From Pedobacter quisquiliarum (GTDB lineage: Bacteria > Bacteroidota > Bacteroidia > Sphingobacteriales > Sphingobacteriaceae): a stretch of 64,000 nucleotides of DNA. Below, piece after piece: positions 18,264-25,280 of the stretch (position 1 is its first letter; each line of letters opens with the position of its first letter). The translations under genes and the position numbers were made by a program. The stretch covers positions 186,001 to 250,000 of the forward strand of contig NZ_BMIL01000001.1 in assembly GCF_014642175.1 (NCBI RefSeq), written 5' to 3'. The notes under the pieces were generated by a model, which was given only the letters and a program-made list of their open reading frames with translations, made no database searches and was not told the origin of the DNA.

Positions 18264-18328
18264 GTTCGCCTTTCCTTCGCCTTGAGCCGAAGCATAGGCG
18301 AACGAAAGGCGAACAATAGGCGAACGAA
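18264..18328. repeat. 11-bp tandem repeats forming a long imperfect hairpin
   Basis: Three 11-base units, AGGCGAACGAA, AGGCGAACAAT and AGGCGAACGAA, occupy 18296-18328. The first two also pair with an inverted copy at 18264-18282, giving a 19-base stem with one mismatch and a 13-base loop. The 277-base gap between the DCC gene and the TIM-barrel gene holds nothing else. There is no T-run, so it is not a plain intrinsic terminator. Confidence 0.6.
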
Positions 18329-18472
18329 ACGCGGTTGAAAGTAGAAGCATTTGTGGCTTTTATGTCCGGTTTTTCTTCATCAATCCGGTTGCTGAATATT
18401 GTGGAAAGGTTTGCAGATTATTATTAAATTGTGCGGAGCCAAAAGGCTGAACCTAACCTAATATTACCTAGT

Positions 18473-19381
18473 ATGTTTAACAGACGATCGTTTTTAAAAG
18501 CCACAGGAGCATTGGCCGGAGCCGGCGTGCTTTCTTCCTTTGGCTGTTCAAGCAGCATCCTTTCCGCAGGAAAGCTGAAGCACCCGCCGATAGGGCTGCA
18601 GACTTACACGCTGAACTTTCTTTTTAATGCTAAAGACGCAAACACGGCAGAGGTGTTAAAACAGATTGCCGCCATTGGCGTGAAGGAGCTTGAAACCGCC
18701 ACCGGTACGCCAACGGGTTTGTATTACGGCCATAAACCTGCCGAATTTGCCAGGATGGTGAAAGATCAGGGGATGAAATGGATCGGTAATCACTACCAGG
18801 GATTACCGCGTCAGGCGCCAAACCCCACTGCGCCAAACAGACGTATAAACCTGCGTGATGATGTGCAGCAAATTGTAGATGATTCTGCTGCTGGTGGTTG
18901 TTCCTGGGTGATCTGCTCCAGCTCTGCAGAAGCAAACATGGACGAAATCAAAAGAACCACGGAAATCTTCTCCAGAGCGGGGGAACTTGCAGCGGCGCAA
19001 AAGATGAAATTTGCATACCACAACCACCAATCGGAGTTCACTAAAATTGATGGTGTTAGTGCTTACGATTATGTACTTGGACAAACCAATAAAGATCAGG
19101 TTTTCATGGAAGTGGATTTGGCATGGGCTACTGAAGCAGGTATGGATCCTGTGGAGATGTTCAAACAGTACCCGGGCCGCTTCCCTTTGTGGCATGTAAA
19201 AGACATTGATCCGGCAACAAAAAGACCATGTCCTGTGGGGCAGGGAAAGGTAGACTTCAAGCGCATCTTTGCGAATGCCGGGCAGTCGGGTGTGCTACAT
19301 ACTTTTATTGAGCAGGATGGTGCAAAATCCATTGAAGATCCGGCTTCGAGTGTGAAATGGATGCAAGCAAACCTGGTTTAA
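18473..19381 (+). CDS. Tat-exported TIM-barrel lipoprotein (sugar phosphate isomerase/epimerase-like)
   Basis: Start taken at the ATG at 18473, which opens a twin-arginine signal (NRRSFLKATGALAGAG) followed by SSFGC, a lipobox, so the protein is probably a Tat-exported lipoprotein. The 302-residue product has the xylose-isomerase-like AP2 TIM-barrel pattern: PIGLQTYTL at the first strand, GVKELETA, FAYHNHQSEF with metal-type His residues, VFMEVDLAWATEAG, FPLWHVKDID and HTFIEQDGA, whose Glu is typically a metal ligand. The substrate is unknown; keto-sugar or inositol derivatives are usual for the family. Confidence 0.85.
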   Translation: MFNRRSFLKATGALAGAGVLSSFGCSSSILSAGKLKHPPIGLQTYTLNFLFNAKDANTAEVLKQIAAIGVKELETATGTPTGLYYGHKPAEFARMVKDQGMKWIGNHYQGLPRQAPNPTAPNRRINLRDDVQQIVDDSAAGGCSWVICSSSAEANMDEIKRTTEIFSRAGELAAAQKMKFAYHNHQSEFTKIDGVSAYDYVLGQTNKDQVFMEVDLAWATEAGMDPVEMFKQYPGRFPLWHVKDIDPATKRPCPVGQGKVDFKRIFANAGQSGVLHTFIEQDGAKSIEDPASSVKWMQANLV

Positions 19382-19409
19382 TTAGCCGGCAATTACTTGA
19401 TCATTATGC

Positions 19410-19417
19410 TATATTTG
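19410..19417 (+). promoter_or_regulatory. -7 box of the stressosome operon
   Basis: TATATTTG, a perfect Bacteroidota -7 match, 18 bases upstream of the rsbR start at 19436. A TTG at 19397-19399 is too close to be a normal -33. Confidence 0.5.
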
Positions 19418-19435
19418 CGCATTAACTAAATTTAA

Positions 19436-20299
19436 ATGGGATCAAACATAATAGAGATTTTAAAGAACTCTCAAAGCACTATCTTAGAAAACTGGAGTAA
19501 AACGCAAGCTAGCGCCATGTCTTTCAATGATGATTTGATTAGCAGTCAGGAAATTCAGGAGCAGTCTGAAGAATTGATCACTGCCTTTCTTAGAAACTTA
19601 AACGAAGAGAACCTTGGGAACGGTGATGCACCGGAATTTGACGAAGTTGTTGAATCCCTGTCGGACCTTTCGATTAGCCGTGCGAAATTGGGATTCAGTC
19701 CTAAAGAAACAAGTGTTTTCGTTAATGGCATGAAGAACGCCATTATTGATGTGCTGGAAGCACAATTGATCTCACAACCTGCGCAGCTTTATGCCGCAAG
19801 CAAGAAATTAAACTACCTTTTTGATAGCTTCAGCATTGTCACCTTTGAAACATTCATCCGTGGACGTGAAGAGGTGATCATCAGACAAACTGATGAGATT
19901 TCCGAAATTTCTACACCGGTTATCCGCGTATGGGAAGGTATCCTTGCGTTGCCGATCATCGGAACACTTGATAGCGCCAGAACTCAGGTCGTAATGGAAA
20001 ACTTGTTGGAAGCCATTGTTGAAACTGGAAGCAGCATTGCGATCCTGGATATTTCAGGTGTGCCGGCGGTAGATTCACTGGTTGCACAACATTTGATGAA
20101 AACAGTAGCTGCAACTCGTCTGATGGGTGCGGAATGTGTGATCAGCGGTATCCGTCCGGAAATTGCACAAACGATCGTACACCTTGGTATCGACTTATCA
20201 AACATCATCACCAAGGCATCACTTGCGCATGCACTTAGATTCTCATTCCAGTCCTTAAAGCTGGAAGTTAGAAAGCAACAAACCCCGGCTAACCGATAG
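19436..20299 (+). CDS. rsbR: Stressosome co-antagonist RsbR homologue
   Basis: A 287-residue protein with a helical N-terminal sensing domain (about 1-150; RsbR_N type, no haem or flavin motif recognised) and a C-terminal STAS domain (about 165-275). The STAS part closely follows B. subtilis RsbR: DISGVPAVDSLVAQHLMKT, then GIRPEIAQTIVHLGIDLSN. Of the two phosphorylated Thr residues known in RsbRA, the one in AQT is kept and the one in DITGV is Ser here (DISGV). It is the first gene of a tight operon (3-base gap to rsbS). The expected role is to build the large stressosome shell that sequesters RsbT until stress. Confidence 0.9.
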   Translation: MGSNIIEILKNSQSTILENWSKTQASAMSFNDDLISSQEIQEQSEELITAFLRNLNEENLGNGDAPEFDEVVESLSDLSISRAKLGFSPKETSVFVNGMKNAIIDVLEAQLISQPAQLYAASKKLNYLFDSFSIVTFETFIRGREEVIIRQTDEISEISTPVIRVWEGILALPIIGTLDSARTQVVMENLLEAIVETGSSIAILDISGVPAVDSLVAQHLMKTVAATRLMGAECVISGIRPEIAQTIVHLGIDLSNIITKASLAHALRFSFQSLKLEVRKQQTPANR

Positions 20300-20302
20300 T
20301 AC

Positions 20303-20722
20303 ATGGAAAAAATTCCTATTTTAAGAATGGGGCCATTCCTTTTGGTCACCATTCAAGTGGATTTGTACGACCGATTGGCCTTAAACCTTGAAGCTGATTT
20401 GATCAAAACGATCAGCGACACGAATGCCAAAGGTGTACTTATCGACATCTCTGTGGTTTCCATTGTCGACTCCTTCATGGGGAGAATCATTGGGAACATT
20501 GCTAGTATGTCTAAAATCCTTGATGCAGAAACAGTTGTTGTTGGTATGCAGCCTGCTGTTGCCATCACGCTTATTGAACTTGGGTTACCCTTAACTGGCG
20601 TACACACAGCATTAAATGTAGAGCGTGGCATGGAACTGTTGCGCGCTAAAGTAAACTTGGATGACTATTCATCTAGCGAAGATGAGGATGGGTATGAGCC
20701 AGATGATCAGCGTGATTACTAA
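20303..20722 (+). CDS. rsbS: Stressosome STAS protein RsbS homologue
   Basis: A 139-residue single STAS domain protein. VLIDISVVSIVDSFMGRIIGN carries the Ser (in DIS) that RsbT phosphorylates in B. subtilis, followed by GMQPAVAITLIELGL and a family end HTALNVERGMELLR. An acidic tail (SSSEDEDGYEPDDQ) extends past the fold and overlaps the start of rsbT by 29 bases, implying translational coupling. It co-assembles with RsbR. Confidence 0.92.
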   Translation: MEKIPILRMGPFLLVTIQVDLYDRLALNLEADLIKTISDTNAKGVLIDISVVSIVDSFMGRIIGNIASMSKILDAETVVVGMQPAVAITLIELGLPLTGVHTALNVERGMELLRAKVNLDDYSSSEDEDGYEPDDQRDY

Positions 20723-21116
20723 ACAATCCATGCTGATCCAGCAGGATCAGGATGTGGTGCCATTTCGAAACCGGGTTAAAGAATGTGCTGTAAAGCTGAA
20801 AATGGGTTTGGTTAATCAGACGAAACTCATTACGGCAGCCAGTGAGCTGGTGCGGAACATGTTAAAGTACGGACGGGGTGGACAGGTGGTTATCGAAGCG
20901 GTTTCAAAGCGGAACCAGTTCGGTGTACGGCTGATCTTTATTGATAAGGGGCCCGGTATACCCGACATTGCACTCGCGATGAAGGATGGTTACTCTACGG
21001 GTAAAAGTCTGGGACTTGGCTTACCAGGTACAAAGCGCCTGGTGAACGAGTTTGACATTGAATCTGCCGTAGGCGTTGGTACGAAGGTATCAATCATCAA
21101 GTGGTGTAATGGTTAA
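20694..21116 (+). CDS. rsbT: Switch kinase RsbT homologue
   Basis: A 140-residue GHKL-type serine/threonine kinase. The N-box ASELVRNMLKYGRGGQVVIE, the G1 motif FIDKGPGIPD and GLGLPGTKRLVNEF are all RsbT hallmarks. The ATG at 20694 was chosen because it matches the normal RsbT length (about 133) and follows a GAGGATGGG purine stretch; it lies within the rsbS tail. Known RsbT phosphorylates RsbR and RsbS and, once released, activates a partner phosphatase. No RsbU gene is seen in the window, so the target may be the next gene product. Confidence 0.9.
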   Translation: MSQMISVITKQSMLIQQDQDVVPFRNRVKECAVKLKMGLVNQTKLITAASELVRNMLKYGRGGQVVIEAVSKRNQFGVRLIFIDKGPGIPDIALAMKDGYSTGKSLGLGLPGTKRLVNEFDIESAVGVGTKVSIIKWCNG

Positions 21117-22122
21117 TAAGATCTACACACGATATGAAGCTTCAGACAGGAGCTTCTATGCCTTGCTGCGTAAAGGTATTCATAAACAAGCCGTTCAGGC
21201 AGACTTCCCCGAGGTAAAGATCGCTTACCTGGACTTGATCGTAGCGGAAATCACCTCTAACCTGGACAAATATACGAATGGTGGAGAGGTGCTTTGTGCT
21301 GTACAGGGACTGGGTAACGATCAATACGTAGAGATAATAGCCATTGACAATGGGCCCGGGTTTACCGACGTGAACACGATGATGCTTGATGGAATATCCA
21401 CAGGTAGCACGCTTGGTCATGGACTGGGCAGTATTAAAAGGATGTCTGATTTTTTCAGCATCTACTCGCTAAAAGGCTGGGGCACCATTTTGGTTACCCG
21501 TCTTTATAAAACCGAGGCACGTACCGAAAACCGGCGGATTGTGGTACGCGGCATTGTGGTGCCGAAGGCACCCGAAAATGTCAGTGGTGACGGCTTTACT
21601 TATAAGTTCTCTGAACGTTACTTTAAGCTGCTGCTGTTGGATGGTTTAGGACATGGGCCTGAGGCGAATAAAGCTGTTGAAGAAGCCGCAAATGCCTTCA
21701 AGCTGTGCCCTGCAAACGATCCGGCAGAAATCATCAGATATATGCACCCGCCGCTGAAGAAGACAAGGGGTGGTGTTGGTACAATCCTGGTCTATGACGG
21801 GCAAAAGGACACCTACGCTATTCTGGGGGTAGGAAACATATCTTCAAAGATTTTAAGCAATAACGAATTCAAGAATGTAATGCCTTATAATGGCATTATT
21901 GGGCACAACATCCCAAACACCATGACCAGTCATGAGATTGCCGCGAAAGACTACAGATTCATCATTATGTGTTCTGATGGTATTAAGACGCGCTGGGACA
22001 TTGCAAAATATCCCCACATTCAGCGGCATGATCCGATCATAATTGCAGCAGCGATTTATAAAGATTTTGCGCGGCATACGGACGACATGTCGGTGGTTAT
22101 TATAAAGATAAATAAGGTATGA
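21109..22122 (+). CDS. RsbT-like ATPase fused to SpoIIE/PP2C phosphatase (RsbX/RsbU-like)
   Basis: About 337 residues: an N-terminal GHKL ATPase domain (VAEITSNLDKYTNGGEVLCAV as N-box, AIDNGPGFTD as G1, GSTLGHGLGSIKRM) followed by a PP2C/SpoIIE-type phosphatase domain (LLLLDGLGHGPEANKAVEEA, GVGTILVYDG, IIMCSDGIKTRWD, HTDDMSVVIIKI, with the metal-binding Asp residues). The start at 21109 overlaps rsbT by 8 bases. In other stressosome operons RsbX removes phosphate from RsbR/RsbS. The extra kinase-like domain is notable, since one chain could hold both opposing activities or use the ATPase fold as a binding module. Confidence 0.85.
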   Translation: MVNKIYTRYEASDRSFYALLRKGIHKQAVQADFPEVKIAYLDLIVAEITSNLDKYTNGGEVLCAVQGLGNDQYVEIIAIDNGPGFTDVNTMMLDGISTGSTLGHGLGSIKRMSDFFSIYSLKGWGTILVTRLYKTEARTENRRIVVRGIVVPKAPENVSGDGFTYKFSERYFKLLLLDGLGHGPEANKAVEEAANAFKLCPANDPAEIIRYMHPPLKKTRGGVGTILVYDGQKDTYAILGVGNISSKILSNNEFKNVMPYNGIIGHNIPNTMTSHEIAAKDYRFIIMCSDGIKTRWDIAKYPHIQRHDPIIIAAAIYKDFARHTDDMSVVIIKINKV

Positions 22123-23309
22123 TAAGGTTAGCAGAGGTTACATTAGAAAATGAGATGGATGTGGTATTGTCTGGTCAGAAGTTTCTGAAGATAACAGAGC
22201 TGCTGCACCTGAACTTATCCACACGAAGCACTTTTGCAAGTGCCGTTTCGGAGGTGGTCCGCGTCATGACGGAGCATACTGATAATGGTATACTGCATCT
22301 GGGGATCGAAGAGAAGGATCGTAGGCACAAACTGATCTGTAAGGTATGTTATCCTGCGGAAGAGGCTGCTATCGATCCCGAACAATTCATGTATGCTAAG
22401 AAATTGGTTCCCTTCTTTGAAACCTTTACTGCTGGTGAGAAAATTACTATAGAATTCTCGATCGGCTTACCCCGGTCATTGAATCTGAATAGGGTTAAGA
22501 TTTACAAAATCGCAGAAGCACTGGAACAAAATGGTCCTGTTTCACCCTATGAAATTCTTAAGATCAGCAAGAATGAACTTACGCTGAAAGCAGAGTTGCA
22601 GGAAGCAGAGCTTAGGGCTTCTAAGGTCATGAACGAACTTAAGTCGGAGTTCATATCCATGGCCAGTCACGAGTTAAAAACACCAATAACAATTTTAAAA
22701 GCCTACGGGCAACTTGCGCTGTCTCCCAAGGTCAAAACGGTGGAACAGGCGCAGTCTATCGTAGAAAAGATGAATGTGCAATGCATGAAGCTTTCTACAC
22801 TAGCACTCCAGTTGCTCGACTCCGCAAAAATCGAAATCGGCCAGTTGGAGTATAACATGGCACCAGTGGACTTCGGAAACTATATACAGCATACCGTAGA
22901 AGACCTAAAGCACTTAATTCCAGATCATCAATTGATTATCAACTGTGAAGAGACCAGTATGATTGTCATTGACGAGCTGCGTTTGGAGCAGGTGCTGAGT
23001 AATTTGATTAGCAATGCTGCAAAGTACTCTCAGCCAGGTACTAAGGTTCATTTGAAAACTGTAAATGACTTTACAAATAACACCTTAATCCTCTCGATTA
23101 AAGACGAAGGTATAGGCATCTCGCCTGAGGGCCTGACCAAAATATTTCAAAAATTTCACCGTGAACCGGAAGTTATCAGTAAGCATTCCGGTCTTGGAAT
23201 GGGGATGTATATCGCCGCCAAAATCGTTGATAGCCACGGCGGTAAGATTTGGGCGGAAAGTGCTGTTGGTGAAGGTTCTACTTTCCATGTTTCACTTCCT
23301 TTTGCCTAG
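22119..23309 (+). CDS. Soluble sensor histidine kinase of the stressosome operon
   Basis: A 396-residue kinase without membrane segments. Residues about 1-150 look like a degenerate RsbT-type domain (VSEVVRVMTEHTDNGILHLG aligns with the RsbT N-box but lacks its Asn). Then a short coiled coil, the H-box FISMASHELKTPITILKAYG, the N-box LISNAAKYSQPG, the G1 motif IKDEGIGISP, FQKFHR, and the G2 motif GLGMGMYIAAKIVDSHGGKI. It overlaps the phosphatase gene by 4 bases (ATGA). No response regulator is adjacent. The inferred role is to pass the stressosome signal, via RsbT or the phosphatase, to a two-component partner elsewhere. Confidence 0.9.
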   Translation: MIRLAEVTLENEMDVVLSGQKFLKITELLHLNLSTRSTFASAVSEVVRVMTEHTDNGILHLGIEEKDRRHKLICKVCYPAEEAAIDPEQFMYAKKLVPFFETFTAGEKITIEFSIGLPRSLNLNRVKIYKIAEALEQNGPVSPYEILKISKNELTLKAELQEAELRASKVMNELKSEFISMASHELKTPITILKAYGQLALSPKVKTVEQAQSIVEKMNVQCMKLSTLALQLLDSAKIEIGQLEYNMAPVDFGNYIQHTVEDLKHLIPDHQLIINCEETSMIVIDELRLEQVLSNLISNAAKYSQPGTKVHLKTVNDFTNNTLILSIKDEGIGISPEGLTKIFQKFHREPEVISKHSGLGMGMYIAAKIVDSHGGKIWAESAVGEGSTFHVSLPFA

Positions 23310-23354
23310 AATTTGGACTTTCATGGGAAAATCTCCCACGTTAATATCTTGTTG

Positions 23355-23378
23355 AAAAGGGCCGCCAAGGCCCTTTTT
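23355..23378 (+). terminator. Terminator after the stressosome operon
   Basis: AAAAGGGCC (23355-23363) pairs with GGCCCTTTTT (23369-23378), a GC stem ending in a T-run, 45 bases after the histidine kinase stop. Confidence 0.75.
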
Positions 23379-23408
23379 GCTGCTCGATACCATGTTGATA
23401 AATTTTTT

Positions 23409-23450
23409 GTGGTAGAAAGTGGTAAAAAGTGGTAGAAGTAGTTAATTTTA
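23409..23450 (+). promoter_or_regulatory. MraZ-type repeats and promoter of the dcw cluster
   Basis: GTGGT occurs three times at exactly 10-base spacing (23409, 23419, 23429), the arrangement known for MraZ binding boxes upstream of mraZ in other bacteria. A -7-like TAATTTTA (23443-23450, one mismatch) follows at once, 28 bases before the mraZ ATG, so MraZ bound here would cover the promoter. Confidence 0.65.
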
Positions 23451-23477
23451 CCCTACATAAAAAGTGTAGAGATCAAA

Positions 23478-23954
23478 ATGGTTCAACTGCTGGGAGAGTA
23501 CGATTGTAAATTAGATGCGAAGGGTCGCCTTATGGTGCCTTCCGGTCTAAAGAAGCAATTGCCAAATGTTGACCAAGAGGGACTTGTCATCAATCGTGGT
23601 TTCGAAAAGCACCTTGTCATTTATCCGAAGAAAGTTTGGGAAGCGAAGATTGAGGAGTTAAGTACCTTGAATCAATACGAGGAAAAACATCGGAATTTCA
23701 TTCGATTATTTACCCGTGGCGCGACAGAACTGCTGATGGATGCTACCGGAAGGATTAATCTTCCGAAGTCGCTGATGGAAGCAGTAGGCATTACAAACAA
23801 TTCCGAACTGGTGTTGGCTTGTCAGCTGGATAAAATCGAGGTTTGGAACAAATCGGCTTACGAGTCGCTGTTTGATGAGGATCCGAAGAGCTTTGCACTT
23901 TTAGCAGAAGAAGTAATGGGAGAGAAAAACAAGAAGGGCGCAAATGGAAACTAA
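23478..23954 (+). CDS. mraZ: MraZ, dcw transcriptional regulator
   Basis: A 158-residue protein of two SpoVT/AbrB-like halves: GEYDCKLDAKGRLMVPSGL at residues about 5-23 and TELLMDATGRINLPKSLM near 88-105, each with the DxKGR/DATGR motif. MraZ forms ring-shaped oligomers that bind GTGG/TGGG-type direct repeats and repress the dcw operon; matching repeats lie at 23409-23433. It overlaps rsmH by 11 bases. First gene of the cluster. Confidence 0.95.
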   Translation: MVQLLGEYDCKLDAKGRLMVPSGLKKQLPNVDQEGLVINRGFEKHLVIYPKKVWEAKIEELSTLNQYEEKHRNFIRLFTRGATELLMDATGRINLPKSLMEAVGITNNSELVLACQLDKIEVWNKSAYESLFDEDPKSFALLAEEVMGEKNKKGANGN

Positions 23955-24849
23955 TTACCACGTACCAGTATTGTTGCAGGCATGTATCGATGGTTTAAAC
24001 ATTAAACCCGACGGGGTTTATGTTGACGTAACCTTTGGTGGTGGCGGCCATTCCCGGGAAATCTTAAAGCATCTTGGTGATAAAGGTGTACTGATTGCAT
24101 TTGATCAGGATCCGGATGCCCAGCGCAATAAAATTGATGATCCAAGATTTCATTTTGTAGATCAAAACTTCGCCTATTTAAAAAATAACCTCCGTTTACT
24201 TGGATACAAGAAAGTAGACGGTATCCTTGCTGATCTGGGTGTTTCATCTCACCAGTTCAATGAACCTGAAAGAGGCTTCTCTACGCGTTTCGAGTCGACG
24301 CTAGATATGCGTATGGATAAGCAAGGCAGCGTTACTGCGGCGACCATTCTGAATACCTATACGGAAGAGCAGTTGCATCGCATCTTCGGTATCTATGGTG
24401 AAGTTAAAAACGCGAAGTCGCTTGCTAAAGCTGTGGTAACCGCTCGTGTTGCGCAGCCGATCAATACCCTTGCGGAATTTAAAACCGCAGTTGCCAACCA
24501 CATTCCTAAAGGTAAAGAGCATAAGTATATGGCGCAGGTATTTCAAGCCCTGCGTATTGAAGTGAATAAAGAAATTGAAGTGCTTGAAAGCTTCCTGGAG
24601 CAAACTGCTGAAGTTCTAAACCCAGGAGGGCGCCTGGTGGTAATGTCGTACCATTCCCTTGAGGACCGGCCTGTGAAGAACTTTATTGCAAAAGGTAAGG
24701 TCCGCGGAGATGTTGATAAAGATTTTTATGGTAACCAGCTGAAGCCCTTCAATGTGGTGACACGCAAAGCTGTTGTTGCTGATGATAACGAGCTGGTGGA
24801 TAACAGCCGTTCAAGAAGTGCAAAATTACGGATTGGAGAAAAGATATGA
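23944..24849 (+). CDS. rsmH: 16S rRNA (cytosine-1402 N4) methyltransferase
   Basis: A 301-residue SAM-dependent methyltransferase (MraW). HVPVLLQACIDGL opens the protein, the SAM loop is VDVTFGGGGHSREIL (about 27-41), and DGILADLGVSSHQFN and VVMSYHSLEDRPVKNF are family motifs. It methylates C1402 of 16S rRNA in the P site. Its usual place after mraZ is kept and it overlaps ftsL by 4 bases. Confidence 0.95.
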   Translation: METNYHVPVLLQACIDGLNIKPDGVYVDVTFGGGGHSREILKHLGDKGVLIAFDQDPDAQRNKIDDPRFHFVDQNFAYLKNNLRLLGYKKVDGILADLGVSSHQFNEPERGFSTRFESTLDMRMDKQGSVTAATILNTYTEEQLHRIFGIYGEVKNAKSLAKAVVTARVAQPINTLAEFKTAVANHIPKGKEHKYMAQVFQALRIEVNKEIEVLESFLEQTAEVLNPGGRLVVMSYHSLEDRPVKNFIAKGKVRGDVDKDFYGNQLKPFNVVTRKAVVADDNELVDNSRSRSAKLRIGEKI

Positions 24850-25280
24850 GTAACCAGTTCAGAACATATGAAGAAGAGGAGCCGGAATTAATTGCTGAAC
24901 CAGTAATTAAAATCAAAAAGGAGCGGCCGAAGCAAGTGGCTCCCGAAGGCAAGATTGGCGCCAAAACATTCTTCAAAAAGCTCTTTAGCGAGGGCGGTGT
25001 AAGTAAAGAAGCTGCAACGGAGATGTTGCCGTTTTTGTTGTTTTTATCCTTTTTAGGTATGCTTTATATCGGTAACGGTCATATCGCGATGAAAAACATC
25101 CGGAACATCGACAAGCTGCAGAAGGAAGTGAAAGAACTGAGCTGGGAGTACAAGTCGCTAAAGGCCGACTTGATGTTTAAAAGCAAATTAACAGAGGTTG
25201 CAAAGAAAGTAGATACTTTGGGTGTAAGGACTTTAACCGAGCCACCGAAGAAAATTATTGTGAAGAACAATGAACATTAG
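24846..25280 (+). CDS. ftsL: FtsL-like divisome protein
   Basis: A 144-residue bitopic protein: charged cytoplasmic N-terminus (1-60), one transmembrane helix (about 61-78, FLLFLSFLGMLYIGNGH), then a periplasmic coiled coil (MKNIRNIDKLQKEVKEL onward). Sequence similarity to E. coli FtsL is weak, but topology, length and position between rsmH and ftsI identify it. It overlaps ftsI by 11 bases. The long cytoplasmic tail is a Bacteroidota feature. Confidence 0.8.
   Translation: MSNQFRTYEEEEPELIAEPVIKIKKERPKQVAPEGKIGAKTFFKKLFSEGGVSKEAATEMLPFLLFLSFLGMLYIGNGHIAMKNIRNIDKLQKEVKELSWEYKSLKADLMFKSKLTEVAKKVDTLGVRTLTEPPKKIIVKNNEH

Noticed and set aside
18196-18472. Open frames crossing the gap after the DCC gene
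   Set aside because: They run through the 11-bp repeats and the end of the DCC gene in another frame and show no protein-like composition.
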